Source: Pelomyxa schiedti (taxonomy: Eukaryota > Evosea > Pelobiontida > Pelomyxidae). From it: 46,486 nt of DNA. The notes beneath the pieces were generated by a model. It did not search any database. It worked only from the letters and a program-made list of their open reading frames with translations, and was not told where the DNA came from. The stretch is taken from positions 1 through 46,486 of the forward strand of contig JAHLWZ010000492.1 of assembly GCA_020536535.1 (NCBI GenBank), read 5' to 3'. Position numbers and translations under genes: made by a program. Shown here piece by piece: positions 19,802 to 31,509 of this stretch. How positions within the stretch are numbered: the first letter of the stretch is position 1; each line of letters begins with the position of its first letter.

Positions 19802-21560
19802 ATGTCGATGTTGCTCAGCAGGTTCCACTGTTTCGTAAGTTCCCGCGTTGTCTTGCTGTCTCTTTCACTACTCGCAGTACGTCGTTGATACTGCGCACTC
19901 ACCTTGGTTTGTTGGTGGGTTTGTTGACTGGTGGTAATAGATTGGACACCGGTTCCACACGTACGAGGAAATGTGCTCTGCTGAGTTACACCGTTCGTGG
20001 CGATCTGGAATATCCCCGAGCGGCAGCAAAACCGTGGCCGAGAGCGTCGTTGTGCGCGACCCAGAGTGGGCTGATGGCGACCACGGTGCGTTGTGATTGG
20101 AAGTGACTTATGGGATTATTGGCTCTTTGGTTTATTTTATTTCATTTTTTTTTCTTCTCATTATGGGTACTTGTGTTGTGTCACTTGTAGTAAAAGGAGA
20201 GGTTTTACTCACATTTAAAAGGGGATTCTCTTTGGTACACTGGGCAAGGAAAAACCAAAGACCAGGAACTCACAAAAGGGAACCGGGCACTTGTAAATGC
20301 TTTTGAGGCAAGTGCAGCTATACGGGTAATAAGAGGATACGAATTACAGTCAAAAAGTGCTCCTTCCTGGGGTTATAGATACGATGGCCTGTATAGGATA
20401 GCAAAGTATCAGTCGGAAACTCATGAGGGAAGGAGAGTTTGGAAGTTCCTGATGGAAAGATTAGAGGTATGCCTATTTTTCTATTTTAGTTCTAAAAGGG
20501 TGTCAGGGTCAACCTGAAGCACCCTACAAAAGCCGGGTATGATTTCATTCATTTATTTCAGTCTTTCTGACTGCTCCTAAGGAGGCCTCCCCTCCTCCCC
20601 CACCACCAGGTTTTAGACCTCCAATCAAAAAGAAAAAGGAAAAGAGAGAAAAAACTTTCAAGGCCGAAAAGCCTGAAAAACGAGAAATGACAGAAAAGCC
20701 AGAAAAGAAACCCAAGAAAGAAATCAAGGAGAAAAAAGAAAGAAGCCGAAAGAAATCCAGTAAAGTTACCACAAGTTCATCAAGCACCATAAAGAGGGCC
20801 CAACCTCGCTCGAGTAGTGATTCCGAACGTTCTGATGATTTAGAAAGCGAGTCCACACCACCAAGCATCACCCCCACACCAGGGGATACACATTCTAAGA
20901 CTCATCCACCTTCTTCGTTACTTTCTGGAAAGATGCCCTTGGACCGTATCCCTCCAGTCCTCTTGATCTTGATTGATTTTGTTCCAGAGTTTCTTGCTGT
21001 TCACTCCGGTTTTACTTCAATGTCTAGCATTGAGATACAAGAGTGGATATCTAACGGATTATGCGCATTTTGCGGCTCTGTTGTGGACCTAAACACCTAT
21101 CGAAAAGTTTCTTTCCCGCATTTTGGTTTCTGTTTTTCCAGGTCTTAATTTCTGAAGCATTATAGGAAACATTTGCACCTTGTGAGAAGTTACCTACCTG
21201 AAGGAGACAGCAGGCACCACAAGCCCTCCACCCATCACCACCGTCACCGCACCCCGAAGGTGACTGCAACCAAATCATCTCCTCAGGCTCTCAATTCACC
21301 TCCTACAACTCAACCGGCACCACCGGACCAACTCACAAACAGCTCAGTTGACATGCCTGTTATTGACAATTCCGGTAAATTGCCTCTACCCCCTCCTCTT
21401 TCTATGTATTGAATGTCCGGCTAATTCAACATTCCCAGTAGAACTCGAATCCTACGAAGACCTCATTCTAGACCATTCAACCAACCTTGACAGCAGTGAG
21501 GGTGAAATAGACATGGACCAAGATGTTTACACCCTATTTGCTGATATCCTAGCACCCTGA
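19802..21560 (+). CDS. SRA (SAD/YDG) domain protein with basic linker and C2H2 zinc finger, about 438 aa
   Basis: Seven modelled exons with matching phases: 19802-19834, 19941-20085, 20222-20466, 20507-20536, 20582-21106, 21158-21374 and 21439-21560. The SRA domain starts almost at the N-terminus (IGHRFHTYEEMCSAELHRSW). It contains the hallmark GDSLWYTGQG, DQELTKGNRALVNAF, IRVIRGY and GYRYDGLYRI, and ends at RLEGQPEAPY. SRA domains recognise 5-methylcytosine or 5-hydroxymethylcytosine in DNA. A Lys-rich linker and Ser-rich stretch follow, then one finger of form C-x2-C-x11-H-x3-H (CAFCGSVVDLNTYRKHYRKH), a His-rich tract and an acidic C-terminus. No RING, SET, PHD or HNH domain is seen, unlike UHRF, SUVH or bacterial SRA nucleases. 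The protein implies that this genome carries modified cytosine; its role as reader or recruiter is inference. A transposon lies just upstream. Confidence 0.8.
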
Positions 21561-21736
21561 AAACCATCAATCCCAGTCAAATGAACTGTGTCACATAAAC
21601 AAAAAAAACACAACACCAGTGGCACGTAGCCAACTCACTCAAAATTGCCCCTTCTTTTTCCTCGAAACCCAAATCAAAAAAGAGTCACTAAAAGAGATTG
21701 AGCGAGTGGCGGTGACGAGGCAGTGGCAGTAGTATT

Positions 21737-23282
21737 ATGGGATTCAACGTGCGGTTGACGTCGTTCGACCTGTTCCCCAAGTTGTCTGACGACCTTCACA
21801 TCAGGAGAAGCTCCAGTGGACTACGTATCGCCTCCAAAAAAAAACCCCACACAAAAAAAAACAGCACAAAAACATCAACACTTTGCTCTTTGCTTGTGAT
21901 TGTTTCTCCCTTTTGTTTTGATGCTTTTTTTTTCTTTTTTAATTTTTTTCCAATGGTATAACAGTGAGTATTTTTACGTTTTGCCTCATTGGGGTGTTGC
22001 TTGTGGGAGAATACTTTGACTACAGAGACGTGCATTGGGTGTCATCAGTGACTGTTGACACGAGGGGCATCGAGGGTCACATTGCCATAAACATTGATCT
22101 CACTTTTCCTGGCATGAAATGTGGCGGTATGGCGTAGTTTCCTTCCCCTTAGTTAGGGGCACTTTACATTTAACTCTCTCACACCCCAGAATAATTCCAT
22201 TTTGAAATTTATCATTGAACTAAGTGCACTCCCAGATTTTGGACTTGATGTAGTAGATGTGACAGGTGAGCTACAACTTGGAGCTGAGAACTCTTTACAA
22301 ACCACCCCCGTTGGAGCGGGCTGCAACATTAAAGGAACTGTAATTGCTCACAAGGTTCTTGAATTTACATGTGTTTGAGTCCTTTTTTCACTCTCATAAT
22401 CAATGGATAGGTGGATGGAGAATTCCATGTTGCCTTTGGCAGGTTGGCCAAGCCAGCACCTGGCCAACAGACACGCCTCACTGCGAGCCAAGCTGTATGA
22501 AATTCACATTTTCTAAGTTTTGGTCACCACTTAACAGCACAGTACCATGCACGTACATCAGTTTTCACTTGCTGAAATTGGATGGTTTAATGCATCACAT
22601 ACAGTGAATCACATCTCTTTTTTTATGGCCGATCAGACATTATCCCATATTTCACCAACGGATTGTATGGCAACTACTCAATTAATTTTCAGTACTTACC
22701 TTTGTTTTCTCTCCAGTGGGCATTCAATTTCCTCTTGATGGCTTGGGATACATGGTTTCTCATGGTACTATGAATATTCCCAAACACTTCTCATACAAAC
22801 ACCAGTTAATTGGTTTCATAGCCAAGTTGTACTTAATACAATCCAGATACTGCCCGTGTCACATACTTTATAAAGATTGTACCTACCACCTATATTACTT
22901 CTAGCGGCGAACAGTTTGAACTATTTCAAATCTCACACAAGCAACACATTGTACCGGTTGTTATTTCTAGAGCATTTAGACAGCCAGGTTCGCTTCCCAA
23001 CTGTTGGTTTCTTGGCTCATTTCTTCCCAAAGGTGTTTTCTTCAAGTTTGAGATGTCACCATACCATGTAGTGAATGTAGAAACAAGGAAACCCTTCATT
23101 CTATTCCTATCTACTTGTTGTGCTCTTGTTAGTGGTGTCTATGTTTCAGTAGATTTCATTAGCAGGTATTCAAGCAATTCCAGTTCCACAAGATGAAATT
23201 CTAATTCTACTCCCACAGAATGCTGTCCTCGGCAGTTGACAAAATTTGCAAAAGCAAAACAAAAACCCCACAAAAGGCCTAA
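21737..23282 (+). CDS. ERGIC/Erv41-Erv46 family cargo receptor, eight exons, about 352 aa
   Basis: Exons 21737-21824, 21965-22126, 22236-22354, 22411-22494, 22538-22664, 22717-22812, 22847-23165 and 23219-23282 agree in phase throughout. Introns range from 34 to 140 nt. The N-terminus (LTSFDLFPKLSDD, then SSSGLLSIFTF) matches the family's cytosolic start and first membrane segment. The lumenal part has the expected INIDLTFPGMKCG, GLDVVDVTGELQLG and KIVPTTY motifs. GVFFKFEMSPYHV precedes the second membrane segment (FILFLSTCCALVSGVYVSV). The short C-terminal tail is Lys-rich. These proteins cycle between ER and Golgi as cargo receptors. I cannot decide between the ERGIC1/2 and ERGIC3 subfamilies. 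It ends 76 bases from the oppositely oriented CLC gene, so their 3' UTRs may overlap. Confidence 0.88.
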
Positions 23283-23358
23283 CAACTCCCAAAAAAGAGC
23301 AATTTTGTGACAATTGTTGAAACAACAGTTACATTTTTTTTAAAAAGCTTGTGCCCTC

Positions 23359-26300
23359 CTACGGTATCACTTGCCTTTGTTTTGTGATTGTTTCTTTGAG
23401 GTGGGACCTTGCCACCCAGCCACACAATCTCCCTTCCTTGGTGACAAACACCGAGGGCAGCTGGAAGTTCACAAGGGTCAAGTGCACATGACTGAGGCGT
23501 GTGCTGTGAACCACTGGGTGTGTTTTCTCCATTTCCAGCGGGATTCGCCACAGTGGAGTGCCGATATCCACTGGGTCACTTGGTGTTGTTGCTGCCGGTG
23601 TTGTTTCTGTGTGGGGAGCTGTGGTGGATGTGAGTGGTGGGAGATTGGCGCACAGTTCCTTGGCCGATTGGAGCTCCTGCCGGTACTGCTGCCGAAGCTT
23701 TTCTTGTCCTACTTGGCCAACCAACAACATATCTGTGGTGACCATTAGGCAATTGGGGATAATGGTGCTCTTGTTTGGAATTTTGGAAGGGGTTCGAACC
23801 TTTTCTGTTATTCACAACTGCAACTTCTGTATTCTCTGGGGGATGGTTTTCTAGTAAGTTCTCCACTTCTTCGAGTGTTGGATCCACACAAACTGGAATT
23901 ATATCATTACGACAGCATTCCGAAATACAAGACGAAACTGAAAGGTGGCGTTGGGTCCATTGTTTTTTCCACATTAGTTTCTTCATCTTCGTATTGAACA
24001 TCTGGAAGAAAAGGAAGTCCTTGAGCTTGTATGATCGTCTCAAAGATACTGACACTAAGAAGTCTGTGGTTTTTTAGATTTTTAAAAGGAAAATGGACTT
24101 GGCTTTTGTGTTGTAACCTGGAAACAATCACGCTGATGGAGGTTGCCAAGATGATTGGTATAATATAAGTCCCCTGTCTGAAAATAATGAGTGGGGAACA
24201 AGAAGGAAAAAAGGAACTGGTTCTGACCCGGTAAGTTCAATAACTATCATGCAGCTACTGAATGTTCTTGTTACAGCTGCAATATATGCAGAACTACCTT
24301 TTTTCCAGATGCCAATTTTAGGTTTAACGTAACAAGGATTCCACACACATAGAAGTGAAAAAACGGCTGGAGGGATTCCCAAATCCGTGTAAGCCAAGCA
24401 TTCACCAATCATCCGACCTTTTGGGGTTGCTTTGGGTGAGTACTTTGTGTTGTTGGCATAAAGGAAGAGTATGTGACGATACCAAAAATCATTCCTATCA
24501 CGAGGTTGGTCACATAAAGTCCAATTGGTATTCGACAGGAAATGTGGAATGTCTCCAGAACAAACTATGGGAAGGTTAACCAAACCCAAGTTCAAAGAAT
24601 ACGTTGGTGAAGTTACCATGATGGAGAAGAGGATTAGGAGAGCGTAAATCACGTTACCATAAGCGTTCCAGTCTGTGGCTTCGCATGAAGAGCAGTCAGC
24701 AATGTTCTCAGTGAGGAGGTCACGAATCAACGCAAACCTGCTTCTTGTTATAATTTTTTTATGGCAGGAGTTCTATACGGAGATAGTGACATGAACTGTC
24801 CTATTCCGTAAGGAAACGTCACAAGGGAGGTGGCGACAGTAACACTGATAAGGTACAGGATGGGCCAACGAAAAAGAGGGAAGCGCGGAAACGCTCGTTT
24901 CATCTTTCCAATGAAATACGTGATCTTGATAAACACAACCGCCATGAGCCCACAGCAGATTCCCATGAGAAGTGCCAGGATGATCAAAGCAATCTGTGAC
25001 CTTGTCATCTCGTTGAGCAATGGAGAAGAAGAAAAGACACTCTATTCACCCTCTCCTAGCAATGAGGTCAATCTGAAAATCAAAAAACGGACCCCACAGG
25101 TTGGGATTTTTTTCGTAACTTCGAGCTGTTGAGTGAACTCACAAGATATTTAGGAACAACTATACGTACTGGTTGTAAAGCAGCCGGGTCACCGTTGCAG
25201 AGAAGATGGAAGCAACACTGGCAAACCAATAGCTTCTCGTGGAACTGTATGCCGTCACAACCTACAGGCGTCAGTGCAAATCAATTGCTTCAGGTCATCG
25301 GTCAACTTCAATGCAAAAAATAGTGCCCTTTGAAATTTTTTTTTTAAGATTTCCATTGCACAAAGGAATGCAAATTACCCCAATAGGAGTCCCAAAGTGA
25401 GCAGCAATTCCGCAAGCAGCTTTGAATGGTCAACAATGAAAAAGTTAGAACAAGGAAATCATGCCTCCCGCAATCAATAATTGCGTTTTAAGTTCATCAT
25501 TCCTCCCAAGAACTGAAAATGAAATCAGGGAAAAAAGGATAATAAATTAATTCTACCATGGAACGCAGGCAGACGCAACATATTGGACGATATCATTGCT
25601 CCAACTAAAATTTTTGTCAGTGAGTATCACTCATATCAGAGAACCCCCTTACTGTGAACCATGGGGCCTTGTTTCCCAACGTACATTCCTTGAGTAACTT
25701 TAGCATGATAGAATAAAATAGGAACTGGTTCGTACCAGACCCTGCAGCACACGAGAGACCAAGCACTTTTGATACCAAAGTGCGGAAACTCAGGTAATTT
25801 GGCATTGGAACACCAGAGAGTATGGTTTTAATCTGCGAAAGGAATGCTTAATCTTAAATCGATGTGAAGAAGGGAACTTCTGGTATTCCACTCCCTGTTA
25901 CACATGTTTAATCTTTTTGAAGGGGAAAAACTTACGTACCAACAGAAAAAATACTGATAAATTTGGCAATGAAAAAAGCAGCCAAAGAGAGAAAGCTCAT
26001 GTCTGCAAACCACAACATATATTGAACACCCAGCCAAGGCACTGAATCCACTATTTGATAGCGAACTGCAGAAGCGGTAAGTATGTTGGGTTGACGAGGG
26101 GTAACTGCTAACTTTTGTACATCTGTTTGATGAATAGATCCATGGCATAAGAAACGCCAGCAGTGATAACCTGAGGGAGTGATTGTTTGACAACATAAAT
26201 ATCAGCACGTGCAGTGGCAAGTCACATACAGCCATTGATATGAGAAAAAGTAATACAATGTGAATAACACTCTTGTTGTTTTTAAATTCCAGAGTTTCGA

Positions 26301-26867
26301 AACAGCGCTTACGAAGTCTGAGGCAGCGAGACTTCTGCAATGATTATGCCAGAGAGATTTTACACAATGAGTTAAAAATTTCAAACAGAGAAAGGAAAAG
26401 CCCACATGCAGAGTTTCCTGAGGCAGTGAAGCAGGTCCCAAACAAAACGATGGAAAATAGCCAATTTTTCCAGTGATGGAGTTCCTCCCATAACGCCATT
26501 TCTTCGCACTCACACCGGAATCGGGACTGGCATCGGCTGGTGAGTCGCCATCGTCCAGCAGCTCAATAATTTCACCAGCAAGAACAGTCACTTCGGTAGC
26601 ACGCGAGGCCACAAATGACCGGGTGGCAGTGACGAGGTCTGAGCCCCGAGGTGTCGCGCCACGAGGAGTGCCAGCGGCTTCACCGGCCGTGGCAGATCTG
26701 GCACCGCCGTCGAGTTTTGACTGCTCAGCCGTCGTGTCGGCTTGTGTCGTACTAGCAGTCGCGGACGGAGCCGCGCCCTCCTTCCCTTGGATCTTCACCA
26801 GAGATGTCATCTCTATTCCGCCGTCGCTGTCCTCCCCACAGCTCATCTCCCCGCTAATCCGGTCCAT
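23359..26867 (-). CDS. SH3-domain / CLC chloride channel / CBS-domain fusion protein
   Basis: The start is at 26867. Exon 1 (26867-26406) has a low-complexity N-terminus, then an SH3 domain at about residues 83-145 (TEVTVLAGEIIELLDDG, WRYGRNSITGKIGYFPSF). Phase-matched exons 26334-26209, 26170-26113 and onward carry the CLC membrane core: GSGIPE, LSFRTLVSKVLGLSCAAGSG, GKQGPMVH, AACGIAAHFGTPIG, IVTYSSFMPTT, GRMIGE and AAVTRTFSSCMIVIELTG. CBS-type segments follow (PTLEEVENLLENHP, VFVTKEGRLCGWVARSHL), ending near the stop at 23359. The family moves chloride across membranes as a channel or as a Cl-/H+ exchanger. The gating glutamate of GKEGP is Gln here, and the internal Glu pair after GTPIG is replaced by Ser-Ser, which predicts an uncoupled channel. 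Several middle exon borders are not fixed. SH3 plus CLC is not an arrangement I recognise. Confidence 0.82.
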
Positions 26868-27519
26868 CTTGCTTTCTTTTGGTTTTTGTTTTCAACCGTT
26901 CAGGTTAGTCGTTGTGAGAGTGGCCACAACCTCGGTCTGGGAAATCACGGGATTTCCCTATTTGACTGCCATATCCAGTTGTTTATAGAAGCATCAAGGC
27001 CTTCTACGCATAACTGGATGAATCTTAGAGTTTCCCTGGTGAGTAAATCAGGAGAGAATGTGACTTGCTTGGGCAGTACTATGCAACCTCTTGCTCTGAT
27101 CCTGTCACACAACTCTTTTCTGATTCTCCAGACTCGATTTCTGGCCTCAACAACTTGGGTACAAACCAGGTTTGTTGTTGTTTCCGACAACAAACGCCAA
27201 GGCACGCGTTGCGTGGCTTTTTGTCGCATCGCACCACCAGAACAAACAAGTCGGCTGAGATCCATATGTACTGTTTACCTAGATGCACATGGATCCCGGC
27301 TTTTTTTTTTTTTTTTTTCAACCAACGATTGGACCGTTCATTTTCCGTAAGTCTCCATTATTGTTGGTTACGTAATGTTAAGTCTGTCGTAACTTGTTTA
27401 CAGTCACAACAAGTAGTTTCAACAAACTTCGTCCGCAACTTGTGATTTTGTGGTGATACACGCAACAGCGCGACAACAAAGGAAGACTAGTTTGCGTTGG
27501 TTGACACTAAACAGCAGCG
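26868..27519. other. Divergent spacer between the SH3-CLC and EH-domain genes, with one doubtful ORF
   Basis: It should hold both promoters. A minus-strand frame at 27265-26945 (106 codons, not low complexity) may be a small gene or chance; no family is recognised. An 18-base T run lies at 27301-27318. Confidence 0.4.
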
Positions 27520-29494
27520 ATGAAGAAAGTTCTTGGAAAGGTGTTTTCGAGCGTTGACAGGCCGGGAGAGGAGACAAGGCTCCCCCACGATGTCTGTGAA
27601 GCAACTGCCACTTCTGGAAGGCATGCTAATCTTAGATTCAGTTTATATTTAATGTTTGTTATCTTTGCTAACTGCTCTTCTTAGGAGCCCCCTGGAACAG
27701 AAGGAAGAACTGCTGGGCAAGGCTGAAATGTTGGAACAACAAAGGGAACAGCTTTTGTCTCAGAAAGAGCGTGAACTTCAAGCTTCGGAGTAATTGCCAT
27801 CTCTCAGATTGAGTAGCGTGCATATTTATGTTATAATCGCCGCAAGGAGACTCACTTCGTGTACACAGTATTGAGAAAAACAGGGAGATTCAACAACTTC
27901 GTACTCGATTGGATGAGACTCGCAGGTTGCATGAGCAAGCCCGTCAAAGAGGTTCATCCCTGCAATAATCTTAGAAAATTCCTAAATTCTACTCTTAGAG
28001 AGTGCAATTGCTTCAGAACTGGAGAGGCTTAAGAGAGACCTGGCCAACTCTGTTGCTGAAGCGAGGCGACGCAAGGAAGCTCTGTGCCGTGACATTCCAG
28101 CAAGGAGGCAACAACAAGACCGTGATTTCCAGCAAGAAGCGGCTGATTGGAGGCGTGCAGAAGCTGAGAGGCTCGAGAGGGAGCACAGAGCAAGGCTGGC
28201 TGCACGTGAGGAGGAGGAACGCCGAAGGATGGCTGAAATCGAAGCAACGAGGAGGGCAGAGGATGAGGCCATTGAGAGGGAAGGTTCCCTTCAAAGTGGT
28301 CCACAACAAGATAGAATCGCTATGCTGGAGCGAGAGCTCGTGGAAGCATCAAGGGCAAGCAAAGACGCCGAAAATGAAGCAAAGAGAACTGAGAATCAAA
28401 TCCTGTGCATCGAAGAACAAAATAAACGCGCCGCTGCTGAAGCTGTTCAAGCCCTGGAACAAGAGGCAAAGCGCCTTGCAGCAGCAGAAAAAGCTGCCAT
28501 GGCCGGAGCTCAAGAAGCGGAAGCCAAGGGTGAAAGAGAAGCAGTGGAGCGAGAACAAAGTGAATTGCAGCGCATGCGTGAGGCTGAGGCTAGGAGGCAC
28601 GCTGAAGAGGAGAAAAACTTGCAGTATGTTTGTCACAACAATGATAATTGCATTAACCAGTTGATGAAGGCAACAACTTGGAAATCTCAGTCTTCAGGAG
28701 AGGGAAGTTGCTGAAGCTGAGCTGAGGAAGAGGCGTGAAAAAGAAATGGAATGTAAAGAAGCCAGGCGCATTCCAGCCCATCCTGTAGTGCGAACCACTG
28801 CTCCCATATCAGAGTGCTCAGTAACAACAACTGGTGTTCAAGCTTCCTCTGTCACAGGAACAACCCAACAAGGGATTCCAGAAGGGTCTATGGTTACGCA
28901 AGCTCCTCAGATATCCCCGACAACCCGAGATACTACAGGTGGAATTTCTGGAATTTCAACTCAGGGAGAAGTGTCTCACCACCATCCAAATGTAATTGAG
29001 CCAGGAGTTGGACCTGTCACTGAAACATCAGGGTTTGCTCATCCCGTAGCGGAACAACCTGGTGGCACAATCACAGAACCAGCCCGTTACCCATCAACAT
29101 CCCCGGGAAAAGTACTTGGAAGTAGCAGGCCAGAGCATTCCGCATATGATATTCATCCAAACGATCTTGCTGAGTACCAGCGCGACTTTGTAAATGCGGA
29201 TCTGAACAAAGATGGCTTCATCAACTGTATGCATTTTCTTAACGTGCACCTGTCTTAACTCCAAACAGTCAAGGAACTTGAGGAATATGCATTCAGCAGG
29301 CACACTGTCCCAGCAGACGTCAGGCACAACATTTGGTGTGACATTTACACTTATCCCCACAAGATAGCTCTTTCATAATCTCTTTCCACGACAGGAAGTT
29401 GGCTGACAAGAACGGAGATGATAAACTTGACCAAAATGAGTTCGCCACTGCCATGCATCTCCTTAAAGAGTTTGTTTCTCCATTAAACACATGA
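27520..29494 (+). CDS. Coiled-coil protein with C-terminal EH (Eps15-homology) domain, about 538 aa
   Basis: Seven phase-matched exons: 27520-27620, 27685-27789, 27869-27951, 27999-28623, 28691-29226, 29269-29335 and 29395-29494. The first intron appears to use a GC donor (AAG/GCATGC). Residues about 35-285 form a long charged coiled coil (REEEERRRMAEIEATRRA and similar). A Thr/Gly/Pro-rich region of about 100 residues follows. The C-terminal 75 residues are an EH domain with two canonical calcium-binding EF loops: DLNKDGFINFKE and DKNGDDKLDQNE, followed by FATAMHLLKE. EH domains bind NPF peptides in endocytosis and recycling. In Eps15 and Ede1 relatives the EH domains are N-terminal and the coil follows; here the order is reversed. 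A role in membrane traffic is inferred. Confidence 0.82.
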
Positions 29495-29714
29495 AACTCA
29501 CTCGTTCTGTAGATGGAAGTCCAATGTGCCTTTGCCTGGAATGTCAACCCATTTTGCACATTCACACACCTAGGGGAATCAGACTTCTGACTGAGTGATT
29601 GTTGTTTATGTTATCCACCCATAGAATTGAAATTTAAGGAAAGAAAGATTTCTGCTTTTCTCTTTGAAATACCCAACCAAAATCTTTTTTTTTGTGCAAA
29701 TGATACAAAAAGGA

Positions 29715-31459
29715 TCAACAGTTGAGGTTCATATCTACAACGTTGTTGGTGCCTCCAAAGGCATTCGAGTCGGAATTATCAGCACAAACGTTGCTGGTTG
29801 CAACATACTGTGTGGCAAAAAAAGTCAGCCAAGGAAGAAGAAATGGAACTAACATTTGAACCGGAAAGGTTCATGGCAATCCCGTTGGTATAGAATCTGT
29901 TGCCGCTGATGATGTACTGGCTGACGGAATCATTGGGCACCCAAACCTATAGGAACAGTTAGCATGAAGAAGACACTGTATTTGGAGGCACACCGCGTGG
30001 CCTTTGTTGTTCCTGATTTGCACGCCGTTCAGAACAAAGGAACCAGCGTTCACTGTAATACCATTGCACTTGGATTCGGAAAGGCACTGAGTGCTGGTGT
30101 ACGATGTCAAGTATACCCCACCATTGAAAATCGTCCCTCCAACAATGTCAATCAATGCACCAGAGTGACCTGGTTCCACCCAGATCTAGGTGATTTTTAG
30201 CATGGTAGAAATTCACAAGGTTTGCAAACTTGGTCATTGTCTGATGATGCGGCCCAACACCCAGCGATAGACACATATCTAATGCTGTTGTCAGAGAAGA
30301 AATGTAAGGGGCAACAAACGAGTCATCCATAACTGCCAACCCTCTTCCACAAGAATCAAGGGTGGCATGTGAGAGAAATATTTCTCTGTTTGAGCCGTGA
30401 CCATTCGTGGAGTCCAACTGAATGGCTACAGAAATGTAAGGAAAAAGAGAATTATGAGGGTAGCACCAGTCTGCAACGCAATAACGTCAGTGGAATCAAT
30501 GTGTACACCACCATTGTTCCCTGTGCATTGGATACCAATACTACCATCATTCCTCATTGCTTGGTATTCTTTAAAGATACTACCAAAACGAAGAGATACA
30601 TACCTTTTCCAATCACTCTCCCACCTAGAATTCTAACTTCAGATCCCCAGCCAATTTCGTAGCCAGTCCCAGAAATTTCCCAAAGGAGATTCTGGTATTA
30701 ATGTGACACTGTGTCAGATACAGTATGGCATCGCACCTGGTGAAATACAACTGTATCGGTAACACCTTCAGAGCGGAACCCAGATCCAGGGCAATGGTCC
30801 ACATCATTTTCATTGGTGATATGTATGTCTGCAAAAGAAATTCACCACAAGATTGAGGGTGCAATGCCTACAAGAAAACGATGACTGTGTAACGCCTAAA
30901 GGGAAATAGAAAGCAGTGCTTTCCGGTGTTTTGTATGTGGTTGATAAAACCTCAAGGTTGGAGACAGTAACCTCGGCCGCAGTTTGTGGCCACCTGGTTT
31001 TTGTGGTTGGTTGGCTTTTTAAGAGCAGGGGAGTCGCTTACTGGAATAAATGCGAATCAGCCTCCCACATAATGACTGAGACCAAGCCTTCTCCCATAAG
31101 AGAGTGAGCACTCCCGCTATTGAAAGTGACAGTTTTCGTTATCCTGTATGACCCAGCTGGGTGCGTGTTTATTTTGTGTGGGTCACAGCGACGAAACTAC
31201 AAGTTGGAAGTCTCAACCTGGAACGTAAATTGTACCCCCGCAAACGAGGGCCAAGTTGACGCACGCCTGGATAGACGCAGTATCGTCAGTCACGCCGTCG
31301 CCTTTTTACAACCAGATCAAAAAGGAAAACAAAAGTTACAGACACACACACCAGCGGCACCACAGCTCAGCCTCACGTTGAATGTGCAATTATTTGCCGA
31401 CGAAGAAACGACCAGCACCACAACAATAAAAACCGGCACCAACCCAAGTTCATGTTCAT
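29715..31459 (-). CDS. Secreted right-handed beta-helix protein, pectate-lyase-3-like N-terminus
   Basis: The mature N-terminus reads CGAAGDGVTDDTASIQACVN, then GGTIYVPAGSYRITKTVTF, the classic start of pectate-lyase-superfamily (PF12708-type) beta-helix proteins. Later exons give typical coil repeats: YIHITNENDVDHCPGSGF, GTGYEIGWGSEVRILGGRV, NGGVHIDSTDVIAL, DIVGGTIFNGGVYLTSY and ITVNAGSFVLNGVQIRNN. It ends in ...NLNC and a stop at 29717-29715. About ten short introns (many 40-60 nt) agree in phase, for example 31302-31351. Upstream is a hydrophobic signal-peptide core (VPVFIVVVLVVSSSA). The in-frame stretch before it has no ATG after a TGA at 31472-31470, while ATGs at 31459 and 31453 lie in another frame. 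So the start is unresolved. The substrate is unknown; family members cleave or bind polysaccharides outside the cell. Confidence 0.8.
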
Positions 31460-31509
31460 TTTTCGGTATTCAAAGGTCATCAGCACCGACAATTTTTGTT
31501 CTCCGAAGA

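Noticed and set aside
26945..27265. 106-codon minus-strand ORF between the CLC and EH genes
   Set aside because: No recognised family, no splice context, and it lies in a promoter-sized spacer; left as doubtful.
31120..31509. Upstream extension of the unknown + strand frame to 31120
   Set aside because: That stretch is the antisense of well-supported beta-helix exons (GDGVTDDT and signal peptide).
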